NCBI GenBank assembly: GCA_030154225.1
Contig: JASKKI010000009.1
Span: 1 to 51,492 of the forward strand
DNA: 51,492 bases
From: Clostridia bacterium
Lineage (GTDB): Bacteria; Bacillota; Peptococcia; Peptococcales; BICA1-8
Direction of reading: 5' to 3'
The notes beneath the pieces were generated by a model. That model did no database searches. It worked only from the letters and a program-made list of their open reading frames with translations, and was not told the DNA's origin. Of the stretch, positions 34,543 to 43,857 are shown piece after piece; position 1 is the stretch's first letter; the number at the start of each line of letters is the position of its first letter. The position numbers and the translations under genes are program-made.

Positions 34543-36351
34543 CTACACTATTAAACCCAATCTACGGGCAATTTCCTTTTTGGAACAACCTGGAACATAA
34601 ACACTAGTTACAGGTTCCTGCTTTAAATTATTAATTAACTTTAAATAATTCCATTTATTAACACCATAGGTTACATCCAACATATTAGTAATAGTTAATA
34701 TTTCCGTTTGAGGAATATCTAAATACTTCTTAACATCTTCTAATGATGTATTAAAGGAACAGATAAAGGCATGGTCTTTATGAAAAATTACTTCCAAGAT
34801 TTTGTTATCATTTCTAATTTGAAATGCTCTAATATTTTTATCTAGAACATAAACTTCATTATGATAATCTTTACAGTATTTATACCACTTTTGATACCCT
34901 GAAGGGGGTATATAATAAATATAATTTTTCTTCAGGGATTCCGAAAGTAATAGTTGAGAATTTTCCACCACCTGGTAAACTTCCCGGACTGTACATAGAT
35001 TTCTCATTGTTAGCTCAAGATTTATCCCTTTTATATCCTTAATATTTTTTACAAGGTAATACCCTATTTCTGTTACATTTTTTAAACTGCCCCCGAAAAT
35101 TATCAGTTCATGATTAGTTAAAATGAACTCACCATAAACTTCTTTACTTATATCTATGCCTTCTTCTATGGGGTCACTGGTTTTAAACCATTTATAACAT
35201 ACCCCTCCTTCTAATTCCCCGGTCAAATGTACTAACTCCCAGTTGTCAAAAAAATTCCTTAGAGTACTCAAAGAATTTATCTTATAAATATTGGTATATA
35301 CTTTATAGTTTAGAGGATTTAAAGGGTCTGTATTATCCAGTGTACTAAAACCGCTAACTATTACATTAGAAATGAACCAGTTATCTTCTATTTTAAGAAG
35401 TTCAAAATCCAAATCAATTTTTTTTAATTCGTCATTTTCATTACATGCTACAAGTTGCATTTGGCTGGTAATTTTATTACCATTTTTTTGCCATTTTTTC
35501 GGAATTGATTTAATAAAAGTATATTTATCAAAGGGATGAACCCAATTCTTTAGAAATTCATTTCTTTTACCAAATTTCATCTGTAAAACCGGTGCTGATA
35601 TATCATAAATTAGTGTTGCATCCATATTTTTTAAGGCCAATAAATAAGCATTAATTAATCTCCAGGGTGAAAGTTTATTCCTGGATAGCTTAGTTAAACA
35701 GTCATAATAGCATTTTGAGGTAGAGTCAAAGTTTTTATTTAATAAATGCTGATACTGAGAAAATCCATTAGCTACTTTTGTACCAAATTTTCGATTTTGC
35801 TGGTAAGCATCTAGTAGAAGCTGTTGGGCTTCAAAAAAATTTAGAGTAACCAAATTGTGCTTTTCAATACCATTTAATATTTCTGATTTAGAAACACTCC
35901 TGTGTTGGAAATATTCCTTAATTCCTAAATGATTAAAAGCTAAAACAAAATAGTGGGCCTGAAATTCATTTTTACCTTCTATTAAAAAAAGTAGAACACA
36001 GGTACCCTCAAGCCTTGATTGAGAGGCAAAAGCCAGTAGATTTTTCATAGGTAATTGTTCAGTATCTAATGGTTTTATCTCATAACCCAAGTATTCATAT
36101 TTTTTTAAAACTCTACACGCAGCTTTCTTTATTTCTCCCTCCATTTCTTTAGCAACCAATTGAAAAAAAGGTATCAATTTGGGGTTATTAGCTCTGGCTA
36201 AATCTATAATTATCTTATGCTGAATGTCAAAAGGTAAATTTCCAATAATATTTAAACATGTTGCCTGAGCTCCATCAAGTTCTGCTAAGAATATTAATTC
36301 CTTAGCCAATTCACTATAAACACCCTTTTTAGAAAAACTTCTCTTAAGCAC
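34543..36351 (-). CDS. Uncharacterised 602-aa protein, HEAT-like N-terminus
   Basis: I do not recognise a family. There is no signal peptide or membrane helix. Residues 10-90 read as alternating amphipathic helices with a repeated pattern (LAELDGAQATCLNIIGNL, KLIPFFQLVAKEMEGEIKKA), like HEAT repeats. The middle (about 220-340) looks like an NTF2-type alpha-beta fold (NAYLLALKNMDATLIYDIS then DNWFISNVIVSGF). The end has KKEIARRLGLIV. Codon use and AT content match the neighbours. It is a single-gene unit with its own terminator. Confidence 0.75.
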   Translation of the reverse strand: MLKRSFSKKGVYSELAKELIFLAELDGAQATCLNIIGNLPFDIQHKIIIDLARANNPKLIPFFQLVAKEMEGEIKKAACRVLKKYEYLGYEIKPLDTEQLPMKNLLAFASQSRLEGTCVLLFLIEGKNEFQAHYFVLAFNHLGIKEYFQHRSVSKSEILNGIEKHNLVTLNFFEAQQLLLDAYQQNRKFGTKVANGFSQYQHLLNKNFDSTSKCYYDCLTKLSRNKLSPWRLINAYLLALKNMDATLIYDISAPVLQMKFGKRNEFLKNWVHPFDKYTFIKSIPKKWQKNGNKITSQMQLVACNENDELKKIDLDFELLKIEDNWFISNVIVSGFSTLDNTDPLNPLNYKVYTNIYKINSLSTLRNFFDNWELVHLTGELEGGVCYKWFKTSDPIEEGIDISKEVYGEFILTNHELIIFGGSLKNVTEIGYYLVKNIKDIKGINLELTMRNLCTVREVYQVVENSQLLLSESLKKNYIYYIPPSGYQKWYKYCKDYHNEVYVLDKNIRAFQIRNDNKILEVIFHKDHAFICSFNTSLEDVKKYLDIPQTEILTITNMLDVTYGVNKWNYLKLINNLKQEPVTSVYVPGCSKKEIARRLGLIV

Positions 36352-36610
36352 TTAATGACTCCCTTTCTAAAAAATTTGTTTCTCTATACCGTTTTCGATT
36401 TATATATTAAATTTCCTCTAGTTTTTTTCCGTATTTTTCCATCATGTTTCGCCATTAAACAACAGTTTTTACACAAGATGTAGTATTTAATCAGTATATG
36501 TTGACTATATCTAGTAATAATTAGTATATTAAATTCCTTTCTCATTAGACTAGATAAGAACAAGGACGACTTGTAGTGATTAGTGAATTTAATGTTTCCT
36601 ATAGGGTAAG

Positions 36611-36630
36611 AAAAACCGACTTCGTCGGTC
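36611..36630 (-). terminator. Second terminator, short GC stem
   Basis: On the minus strand ACCGAC-GAA-GTCGGT is followed by TTTTTCTTAC. It backs up the terminator at 36725. Confidence 0.6.
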
Positions 36631-36724
36631 TTTCAGAACCTGCAGTAGCTACAGTGCTATCGTGCTACAGGAATTAAAAAATTAAGATTGAAGGTTAGCC
36701 CAAAAGTTATACTTTCTTTACGCT

Positions 36725-36761
36725 AAAAAAAAGACTTAGTTCTATTGAAACCAAGTCTTTT
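36725..36761 (-). terminator. Terminator of the D-aminoacylase-like gene
   Basis: AAAAGACTTGG-loop-CTAAGTCTTTT followed by TTTTTTAGCG on the minus strand, 40-75 bp past the stop codon. Confidence 0.75.
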
Positions 36762-36800
36762 ACACCACTAGCCACAACCAAGTGGCGCTATTATGAACTA

Positions 36801-38162
36801 TTAACTTCTAAGTACGGGCTCCCCTGCCATTAAACCAGTATATTGACCATTTTTAATAACCCATTTTCCATTAAGCCATACTTCTGAAATACCTTCCGAA
36901 AGAAGGTTAGGATTTTCAAAAGTGGCTAGGTCTTTAACTTTTTCAGGATAAAAAGCAATTATATCAGCTTTCATTTTGGGTTTTAACAAACCCCTATTTG
37001 CTATTTTAAATCTTTGGGCGGGATATCCTGTCATTTTATAAATAGCTTTTTCTAAAGGCATTATTTTCTGACCAGTTATACCTTTAATAATCCGGGGGTA
37101 GTTTCCATAGGCTCTGGGATGAGTAGCTCTCCCCCCTGACTTTAGCCCGGAATCACTACCGAAAAAGACCAGATCGTGAATTATCGCTAGTTCAATATTC
37201 TCCTCTGAAATAGAGTGTCGTAAAGGTTGAGTACCGATATCCCAACCAGAAAAAGTATAGTAATATGTATCTGCCGTAATATCGACACCAGAGCTTTTAG
37301 CCTGGGAAAGCATGTCCAAAACCCGGGGGTATTTTTCCCAATTTCTAACAAAAGATGCCTTAGTATGGCTGTATTGTACTTGTACCGAAGTTTTTTGCCC
37401 AATAGTAACCGCTTCTTCAAAAGCCTCTAACAAGTCATCGGATTCACTTCTTAAATGGGTTGCATATAAACCATTATAATCTTTGACAACTTTACATAGT
37501 TCAATGAGTTCGTCAGTAGTTGCAAAATTCTGAGGATAATACTCTAGCCCTACTGAAAGACCAAAAGCTCCAGCAGAAAGTTCTTCAGCCAGTTTTTTTT
37601 GCATTTGACTAACCTGTCTGGGCGAAGCTATCCCGGAGCGTTGTCCACCCATTACTAAGTAACGTATTGACTTATAACCGGATAATAAACCTATGTTTAC
37701 ACCAATATCTCCCAGGGAAGCAAAATACTCCTTAGTTGAAAAAGGTGATGTGCCGCAATTACCACCTATCTGTGTTGTAACACCCTGTGCCAAAATCATT
37801 ACAGGATTACCACCACTATGTATATAATTTTCCGTATGAGTATGAATATCAATAAAACCGGGACAAACTACCATACCCTTTGCGTCAAATTTTTCGGCAA
37901 ATCTACTTTTGGGAAAGCTACCAACTGCTACAATTTCATCTCCTTTTATAGCTAAAGAGCCTATAAATCCCGAATTACCAGATCCATCAATAATATAAGC
38001 ATTTTCAATAATCAAATCACAATCAATAGGTTTTAGTAATTGGGAGTCTGGTTTTTCTAAAATAGGATAAGCTAAATTTTTAGCATCACTTAATATGTAT
38101 ATACCTGTTATAGCTAGGGAAGCTGCCCCCAACAAAAAATGACGTCTTGTTATATTTTTCAT
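36801..38162 (-). CDS. Tat-exported N-acyl-D-amino-acid deacylase-like amidohydrolase
   Basis: This 453-aa zinc hydrolase resembles D-aminoacylases. It opens with a twin-arginine signal (TRRHFLLGAASLAITGIYIL), pointing to export as a folded metalloprotein. The metal motif DIHTHTEN is near residue 105. GGNCGTSPFS is the family's Cys-ligand signature and VQYSHTKAS gives another His. The C-terminal GLLKPKMKADIIAFYPEKV closes the composite domain. The substrate is inferred from homology; peptidoglycan-derived D-amino acids are one option. Confidence 0.85.
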   Translation of the reverse strand: MKNITRRHFLLGAASLAITGIYILSDAKNLAYPILEKPDSQLLKPIDCDLIIENAYIIDGSGNSGFIGSLAIKGDEIVAVGSFPKSRFAEKFDAKGMVVCPGFIDIHTHTENYIHSGGNPVMILAQGVTTQIGGNCGTSPFSTKEYFASLGDIGVNIGLLSGYKSIRYLVMGGQRSGIASPRQVSQMQKKLAEELSAGAFGLSVGLEYYPQNFATTDELIELCKVVKDYNGLYATHLRSESDDLLEAFEEAVTIGQKTSVQVQYSHTKASFVRNWEKYPRVLDMLSQAKSSGVDITADTYYYTFSGWDIGTQPLRHSISEENIELAIIHDLVFFGSDSGLKSGGRATHPRAYGNYPRIIKGITGQKIMPLEKAIYKMTGYPAQRFKIANRGLLKPKMKADIIAFYPEKVKDLATFENPNLLSEGISEVWLNGKWVIKNGQYTGLMAGEPVLRS

Positions 38163-38360
38163 GACAAATCCCTCTTATTATGACATTATTTTTTTAGCTA
38201 CGAGAGATTTCGTCATTAACGGTCTGAATTCCTGTTTAAATTATCCTTTAAATTTTAAAGGACAATATTAATAATTTAATATATTCTATAAATTAAGAAG
38301 GAGGATTTAATAATTTAAGGAAATTATTATTTGAAAATGGTAAATAAAGGAGGACGGAAA

Positions 38361-38807
38361 ATGAAAAAATTAAACTTAAATTATGAACCGGCTTTTCCCC
38401 GTACTGAAGAAGAAATCATAGAAATATTTAAAGATAGTGAAAAACCTTTAATAAGAAAGGGATTATTACAGGCAATATTAGATAATCTGCCCTTCAATAT
38501 TCTAGTTTTAAATGATAAATCTACTTTAGCCTATGTTAATTCTCATTTTTGTGATTTAATCGGCTATTCCAGAGATGACCTCCTGGACCTTACCTTAAAT
38601 GAATTTGCTGATCTTTTAGTTGTTAATGATCCCTATGATTATACCCGTTATCCCAGAATACTTGCTGGCGAAACAATTAACAATTATACCTATACCTTTA
38701 GACATAAAAAAGGGTATGAATTTAAAGTAAGATATAATTCTTACCCTTTACGTGTGGACTCGGAATCTAAACCTATTGGGTGCCTTTGTATTATTGAATC
38801 TTTATAA
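38361..38807 (+). CDS. Lone PAS-domain protein
   Basis: This 148-aa protein has an N-terminal PRTEEEIIEIFKDSEKPLIR helix and one PAS domain (about 38-146: ILDNLPFNILVLNDKSTLAY, LIGYSRDDLLDLTLNEF, RHKKGYEFKVRYNSYPL). No kinase, cyclase or DNA-binding output is present, so it may sense a ligand and act through a partner. ATG 38361 with AAGGAGG seven bases upstream is preferred to the track's TTG 38331. A second AAGGAGG at 38298 has no start codon behind it. Confidence 0.8.
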   Translation: MKKLNLNYEPAFPRTEEEIIEIFKDSEKPLIRKGLLQAILDNLPFNILVLNDKSTLAYVNSHFCDLIGYSRDDLLDLTLNEFADLLVVNDPYDYTRYPRILAGETINNYTYTFRHKKGYEFKVRYNSYPLRVDSESKPIGCLCIIESL

Positions 38808-38931
38808 CTTTTTAAGTATACCTGGATTTCTTACTTACATATAAATATATTAATGATAAGGTTTTTACTAAGTAGTTTATGGTTAAATTACTATTAATTT
38901 TATTTCTTGCCACTACCAGAGGTGAACAGTG

Positions 38932-39078
38932 GTGAAAGATTATTTAGTTTTGTTTTTATTAACATTGGGATTGATAATCTGGTTAAAATTAACTTCAATA
39001 ATAAAAAGGTTTTTATTGAAAATTAGTAATCTTCTTGTGAAAAGAAGGTATGGCGAAAAGCCGTTTTCCTCCAAATAG
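38932..39078 (+). CDS. Small membrane protein, 48 aa (not in ORF track)
   Basis: A GTG-initiated ORF with AGAGGTGA six bases upstream encodes KDYLVLFLLTLGLIIWLKL, a clear membrane helix, followed by a basic tail (IIKRFLLKISNLLVKRR). It ends TAG just before a strong terminator. The good ribosome site, the single-span topology with a positive inner tail and the terminator support it as real. Function is unknown. It lies 120 bp after the PAS gene and may share its transcript. Confidence 0.6.
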   Translation: MKDYLVLFLLTLGLIIWLKLTSIIKRFLLKISNLLVKRRYGEKPFSSK

Positions 39079-39080
39079 AT

Positions 39081-39122
39081 AAAAAATTAAAGCACAACTT
39101 TAAAGCTGTGCTTTAATTTTTT
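39081..39122. terminator. Bidirectional terminator between small ORF and fmdB-like gene
   Basis: AATTAAAGCACA - ten-base loop - TGTGCTTTAATT with A/T runs on both strands; it serves both convergent genes. Confidence 0.8.
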
Positions 39123-39133
39123 ATCTAATTTCA

Positions 39134-39346
39134 TCAACAACCCGAACAAGTGCTACAACTTCCACTACTGCAAGCAGAAGATCCGGCATTACCACCTGAA
39201 ATACCACCTAGATTTACTCGAGTAAATCTCTGTTGTATTTCCTTGGAACCACATTTAGGACAATTTACATTTGATTTATCCTTTATACTAACTTGAACTG
39301 TAAAATTCTCGTTACATTTTTTGCAGTTAAAATCATAGGTTGGCAT
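39134..39346 (-). CDS. FmdB-family zinc-ribbon protein
   Basis: This is a 70-aa putative regulatory zinc ribbon. It opens PTYDFNCKKCNENFTVQV and has a second CPKCGS pair, so four cysteines can bind zinc. The tail is unusually rich in Cys, Ser and Gly (SSACSSGSCSTCSGC). ATG 39346 follows GGAGGTGA; the track's extension to 39394 is hydrophobic and unsupported. It is a single gene. Confidence 0.85.
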   Translation of the reverse strand: MPTYDFNCKKCNENFTVQVSIKDKSNVNCPKCGSKEIQQRFTRVNLGGISGGNAGSSACSSGSCSTCSGC

Positions 39347-39676
39347 ACCATTCACCTCCAAAAAAAGTATAACTCTGAAATTAAAATTAATCAATATTAC
39401 AGGTTTTATTTTAATTAATCCAGACCATTTAAATTTTGGTATTCAAACACCTACAGGTCAATGGATTAATCCCTTTAACTTTTAAGTCTACTGGGCGAAA
39501 TATACCACAAATTAGGTATGCAGGAAAAACTCACCGTTCTATAGAAATATACATAAGTAAAACTGGCTTGGCCAGTGGCTAGTTGACTAACAATTATCTT
39601 GTTACACCAGCTAGGCATTATTATACCAGTACCTAGTCAATAATAACCAGTAACTAACTAGAGGTAGGTGTCAGTA

Positions 39677-40762
39677 TTGCTTAAAGTAAATCAAACTATA
39701 AAGCTTGAACCCCAGTCCCTAATATACAACAGGTCTTATGAGAGTACTATTTTTAATATAGCTGATACTACCTTTACCATTAAGATGCCTTATGACAACG
39801 GTAAATTGGTTTTATTAAGTGTAGGAACCATGCTTAAAGTTACTATAGAGGAAAATCAAACTTCCTTTATTTCTGAAGTACTTGGCCGGACTTTTAGTCC
39901 CGAACCTTCCTTAACCCTGGCATTACCGGTAAATCTCCTTGATAAAAAAACCCAGAAAAGCACTAAATTCATTTCTATAACAAGTGGTAAAGGTGGTGTT
40001 GGAAAAACCAGCTTTACTATTAATTTAGGTATAACTTTAAGCCAAATGGGTTACCGTACTTTTATCATTGATGCAGATTTAGGAACTGCTAATGTAGATG
40101 TTCTTCTTAATTTACAGCCTAAATATAATTTGAAACATATTCTTAATAGGGAAAAGGATATACTAGATATAATAATAGATGGCCCTGGAGGAATTCATTT
40201 AATTCCTGGTGGCTCCGGACTGCAAAACCTGGCTGACCTGGATGAGTGGCAGTTTAACAGATTAATTAATAGTTTTCAGGTTCTGGAAAAATATGCTGAT
40301 GTTATATTAATAGATACCGGCGCAGGACTTTCCAAAAATGTTATTAATTTTATTTTAGCCAGTGATGAGGTTATAGTAGTTACAACCCCCGAACCACACG
40401 CCATTACTGATGCTTACGCCATAATTAAAGTCATGGATGAACGGGATACTACTCTTAATCCCAAACTAATACTCAATAGAGTGGAAAGTCCGGAAGAAGC
40501 TAAAAAAATTTCCGAGAAAATGATAAAAGTAACAGATCATTTTCTAAGTCTAAAACTGGAAAGTCTTGGCTATATTTTAGAAGATAGCAATGTTTTAAGA
40601 GCAATTAAAAAATTACGCCCCTTTGTTTTGACAGATCCCTTATGTCCAGCAGCCCAATGTGTTAAAAATATTAGTCAGAGGCTGATAAAACCAGATGCAA
40701 ACTATGAGTTTGAAGTTCGGAAAAACTTCTTTCACCGGGTGAAGGAGCTGTTTAATAGATGA
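39677..40762 (+). CDS. MinD/FlhG-type ATPase fused to PilZN (YcgR-like) domain
   Basis: The N-terminal ~85 residues follow the pattern of the YcgR flagellar-brake N-domain (NQTIKLEPQSLIYNRSYEST then GTMLKVTIEENQTSFISEVL). A MinD/ParA ATPase follows: deviant Walker A SGKGGVGKT near residue 105, IIDADLGTANVD, and IDTGAGLSKNVINFIL. It is closest to FlhG/YlxH in the ATPase part. The track's GTG 39668 sits too close to GAGGTA; TTG 39677 is better spaced. No flagellar genes are nearby, so the fusion is an orphan. Confidence 0.78.
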   Translation: MLKVNQTIKLEPQSLIYNRSYESTIFNIADTTFTIKMPYDNGKLVLLSVGTMLKVTIEENQTSFISEVLGRTFSPEPSLTLALPVNLLDKKTQKSTKFISITSGKGGVGKTSFTINLGITLSQMGYRTFIIDADLGTANVDVLLNLQPKYNLKHILNREKDILDIIIDGPGGIHLIPGGSGLQNLADLDEWQFNRLINSFQVLEKYADVILIDTGAGLSKNVINFILASDEVIVVTTPEPHAITDAYAIIKVMDERDTTLNPKLILNRVESPEEAKKISEKMIKVTDHFLSLKLESLGYILEDSNVLRAIKKLRPFVLTDPLCPAAQCVKNISQRLIKPDANYEFEVRKNFFHRVKELFNR

Positions 40763-40905
40763 TCTCTATTGACCATTACCGGGATAAAAGCCGGGAAAAG
40801 CAAGTTCTTCATAATTCCAAAATAGATAACATCTGTCCCGAATGCCAAATTGAACAGGATCTTCCTGCAAGGAATACCAGTCAAATCAGAAATTTCTTGA
40901 GTTGA
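40759..40905 (+). CDS. Small CxxC protein, 48 aa, coupled to the MinD fusion
   Basis: ATG overlaps the upstream stop as ATGA, and GAAGGAG lies 11 bases before it. The product ISIDHYRDKSREKQVLHN then DNICPECQIEQDL is polar with one CPEC pair, which might bind metal as a dimer. It is too short for the ORF track. Translational coupling and lack of overlap with other genes support it, but no family is recognised. Confidence 0.45.
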   Translation: MISIDHYRDKSREKQVLHNSKIDNICPECQIEQDLPARNTSQIRNFLS

Positions 40906-40950
40906 TATTCTTAAATCAACAAATCCCCAAGGTTTATTTGTAATTTTTTA

Positions 40951-40976
40951 AAAGCACCAACAAATGTTGATGCTTT
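40951..40976 (-). terminator. Probable terminator after leuB
   Basis: AAAGCATCAACA-TT-TGTTGGTGCTTT on the minus strand followed by a short TTTT. The stem is long but the tail is modest. Confidence 0.5.
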
Positions 40977-41036
40977 AGACTCTTTACAAAATATTAATAT
41001 AAAAACACGAAACCGAGGCGGATACGGTAACAATCA

Positions 41037-42089
41037 CTATTTTATAATATTAGCTATCAGCTCTGCCATCTCTTTGGTTCCTACAACTTTCTTTCCTGGA
41101 CCAGCAATATCAATTGTGGCATAACCTTGGGCCAGTACTTGGTCTACGGCTACTTCAACAGCTTGGGCTGCTTCTTCATGCTGACAGGTAAAACGTAGCA
41201 TTAAGGCTACGGAAAGAATGGTAGCAATAGGGTTAGCTTTATTTTGTCCGGCAATGTCAGGGGCAGAACCGTGGGCCGGTTCATACAAATTAACCTTTCC
41301 ACCCAGGCTGGCCGATGGTAGCATTCCCAAAGAGCCGGCAATGCTGGCCGCCTGGTCGCTTAAAATGTCACCAAACATGTTTTCTGTCACTATTACATCA
41401 AACTGCCTAGGATTAATAACCAATTGTAGAGCTGCATTATCTACATAAAGGTGTTCCACCTTTACTTCGGGGTATTTCTGGTTTATTTCATTTACTACCT
41501 CCCGCCATAAGCGGGAAGTTTCTAAAACATTAGCTTTATCTATTGAATGAAGAATCTTCTTCCGCTTTTGAGCCAGCTCAAAACCTCGCTCTGCCAGTCT
41601 ATATACTTCTTCTCGGGAGTAACTGATAGTATCATAAGCCTCCTGTTCAGTTCTACCTTTAGTTCCGAAATAAGCTCCTCCTGTTAATTCCCTGAAAACT
41701 ACTACATCTACACCCTCTAAATAACCCGGTTTCCAAACAACTTTATTTTCCAAAGCATTATAGTATTTAACAGGTCTAAGGTTACAGTAGAGTCCCAGCC
41801 TTTTTCTCAATTCCAGAAGAGCAGATTCCGGCCTTAATCCTCTTTCCAGATTATCCCATTTAGGACCGCCTACCGCACCTAAGAGTACCGCATCACTTTC
41901 TTCAACTAACTTCTTGGTATCTGTAGGAAAAGGTGTACCTGTGGCATCATAGGCTGAACCACCAAAAAGTCCCTTTTGAAAACTGAAATCTATTTCAAAT
42001 ACTTCTTTTACCTTGTTGACAACGAGCATAGAGCTCTCTATTATTTCCGGTCCTATACCATCACCTGGCAGTACTGCTACTTTAACCAT
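41037..42089 (-). CDS. leuB: 3-isopropylmalate dehydrogenase
   Basis: This enzyme oxidises and decarboxylates 3-isopropylmalate in leucine synthesis (350 aa, normal). VAVLPGDGIGPEI starts it, the arginine cluster GGPKWDNLERGLRPESALLELRK binds substrate, and FGDILSDQAASIAGSLGMLP carries the metal-binding Asp residues. It overlaps leuD by 8 bp and is last in the leuA-C-D-B order. Confidence 0.96.
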   Translation of the reverse strand: MVKVAVLPGDGIGPEIIESSMLVVNKVKEVFEIDFSFQKGLFGGSAYDATGTPFPTDTKKLVEESDAVLLGAVGGPKWDNLERGLRPESALLELRKRLGLYCNLRPVKYYNALENKVVWKPGYLEGVDVVVFRELTGGAYFGTKGRTEQEAYDTISYSREEVYRLAERGFELAQKRKKILHSIDKANVLETSRLWREVVNEINQKYPEVKVEHLYVDNAALQLVINPRQFDVIVTENMFGDILSDQAASIAGSLGMLPSASLGGKVNLYEPAHGSAPDIAGQNKANPIATILSVALMLRFTCQHEEAAQAVEVAVDQVLAQGYATIDIAGPGKKVVGTKEMAELIANIIK

Positions 42090-42585
42090 TAAATTTCACC
42101 CTATTCTTGACATAATTTAAGAGGTTTCCCGCTTTAATGATTTCCTGAATAAAAGGAGGAAAGGTTTCTGTTTCATATTCCTCACCGGTTTCCATATTAA
42201 AAATATAACCTTGATTAACATCTACTTCAATCCGGTCACCTGTTGAAATACCCCAAACCGCTTCTTCGGAAGTAATAATGGGTAACCCGATATTAATGGC
42301 ATTACGGTAAAAAATTCTGGCAAAGCTCTGGGCAACAACACAGCTTATACCAGCAGCTTTAATGGCTAAAGGTGCATGTTCCCGGGAACTACCACAACCA
42401 AAGTTTTTACCAGCTACTAATATATCCCCCTTTTGTATTTTTCCAATAAAATCTGGAATAACATCTTCTAAACAATGTTTTTTCAAATTTTCCTCACTGG
42501 CATCATTTAAATAGCGGGCAGCAATTATTAAATCTGTATCAATATCATCGCCAACTCGCCAAACTTTACCGATATACTTAGTCAT
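42082..42585 (-). CDS. leuD: 3-isopropylmalate dehydratase small subunit
   Basis: This 167-aa swivel domain of isopropylmalate isomerase has the short form found in archaea and Clostridia. [16 protein letters not shown] and [20 protein letters not shown] are the signature segments. It overlaps leuC and leuB by 8 bp each, so translation is tightly coupled. Confidence 0.95.
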   Translation of the reverse strand: MTKYIGKVWRVGDDIDTDLIIAARYLNDASEENLKKHCLEDVIPDFIGKIQKGDILVAGKNFGCGSSREHAPLAIKAAGISCVVAQSFARIFYRNAINIGLPIITSEEAVWGISTGDRIEVDVNQGYIFNMETGEEYETETFPPFIQEIIKAGNLLNYVKNRVKFNG

Positions 42586-43852
42586 TTTCCATTACCTCCT
42601 CAGGAGAACATATTTTTCCTTTAATGGCCGACGCTGCTGCTACTGCTGGATTGGAAAGATAAACTTCACTTTCTGGGTCTCCCATCCGTCCTACAAAATT
42701 GCGGTTTGTTGTGGCTAAAGCTTTCTCTCCTTTAGCCAGAATGCCCATGTAGCCTCCTAAGCAGGGGCCACAGGTAGGTGTACTGAAAACTCCTCCTGCT
42801 TCAATAATAATATCAACTATTCCTTCATTAATACATTGTTGGTAAATTGCCTGGGTACCTGGTATCACAATTAACCGTAAGTATGGATGGACCTTTTTTC
42901 CTTTAAGCACCTGGGCAGCAATCCGCATATCTTCCAATCTGCCGTTGGTACAAGAGCCAATTACAACCTGGTCAATAAGAACAGTTCCTACCTGGTCAAT
43001 ATTTCTAGTATTTGATGGTAGATGGGGAAAAGCCACTTGTGGTTTAAGTTGGCTTAAATCCATTTCAATCTCATTAGCATAATGGGCATCGGGATCACTG
43101 TGATAAAATACAAATGGTTTGTTGACCCTACCCTTTACATAATCCCTGGTTTTTTCATCAAAGGCCATAATACCGTTTTTAGCCCCGGCTTCAATTGCCA
43201 TATTAGCCATACTGAACCGACTATCCATGGATAAGTGTTCTAACCCTTCCCCGACAAATTCTAAAGCCTGGTACCGGGCACCATCCACTCCTATTTTACC
43301 GATTAGAGCTAAAATTACGTCTTTACCAACTACCCATGGTTGGGTAGGTTTACCCTTTAACACTACTTTTATTGTTTCGGGAACCCTTAACCAAACTTCC
43401 CCGGTGGCCATAGCCGCTGCCACATCTGTACTACCTACTCCGGTAGCAAAGGCCCCTAACGCTCCATAAGTACAGGTATGGGAGTCTGCCCCTATTACCA
43501 AATCACCTGGTGCTACAATGCCTAATTCAGGTAATAGACAGTGTTCAATCCCCATTTGTCCTACTTCATAATAGTGAGTAAGTTCCTGCTCCCGGGCAAA
43601 ATCCCGGATTGCTTTACACTGTTCAGCTGATTTTATGTCTTTGGCAGGGGAAAAGTGATCAGGAATCATTACGACTTTACTTTTATCAAAAACCTTTTTT
43701 GCACCCAGTTTATTAAATTCATTAATTGCTACCGGCCCCGTAATATCGTTACTTAAAACAACATCAACTTTAGCGTTGATTAACTCTCCTGAGCGAACTC
43801 TTTCTATTCCGGCATGGGCCGCCAAGATTTTTTCTGTAATTGTCATTCCCAC
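42578..43852 (-). CDS. leuC: 3-isopropylmalate dehydratase large subunit
   Basis: This is the aconitase-like [4Fe-4S] subunit (424 aa, the short clostridial/archaeal form). [32 protein letters not shown] and [10 protein letters not shown] contain the cluster cysteines. The best start is GTG 43852, giving the family start [15 protein letters not shown], with AAGGGAT nine bases before it. The track's GTG 43861 sits too close to that site. leuA ends 5 bp upstream. Confidence 0.95.
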   Translation of the reverse strand: MGMTITEKILAAHAGIERVRSGELINAKVDVVLSNDITGPVAINEFNKLGAKKVFDKSKVVMIPDHFSPAKDIKSAEQCKAIRDFAREQELTHYYEVGQMGIEHCLLPELGIVAPGDLVIGADSHTCTYGALGAFATGVGSTDVAAAMATGEVWLRVPETIKVVLKGKPTQPWVVGKDVILALIGKIGVDGARYQALEFVGEGLEHLSMDSRFSMANMAIEAGAKNGIMAFDEKTRDYVKGRVNKPFVFYHSDPDAHYANEIEMDLSQLKPQVAFPHLPSNTRNIDQVGTVLIDQVVIGSCTNGRLEDMRIAAQVLKGKKVHPYLRLIVIPGTQAIYQQCINEGIVDIIIEAGGVFSTPTCGPCLGGYMGILAKGEKALATTNRNFVGRMGDPESEVYLSNPAVAAASAIKGKICSPEEVMEND

Positions 43853-43857
43853 TATAA

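Larger units (their letters stand above)
36352..36800. other. 449-bp intergenic region with two minus-strand terminators
   Basis: It separates the D-aminoacylase-like gene from the 602-aa gene. It holds a UUCG-type hairpin, a second terminator, and a small direct repeat (GCTACAG twice near 36647-36672). The rest is AT-rich, where the promoter of the 602-aa gene must lie. I see no ORF or repeat block. Confidence 0.6.

Noticed and set aside
38298-38345. Leader peptide behind the first AAGGAGG upstream of the PAS gene
   Set aside because: No ATG, GTG or TTG stands at a workable distance in an open frame from that site.
39395-39667. Riboswitch before the MinD fusion
   Set aside because: There are small palindromes (TAACAA/TTGTTA, CTGG/CCAG) but no GEMM c-di-GMP or other aptamer core that I recognise.
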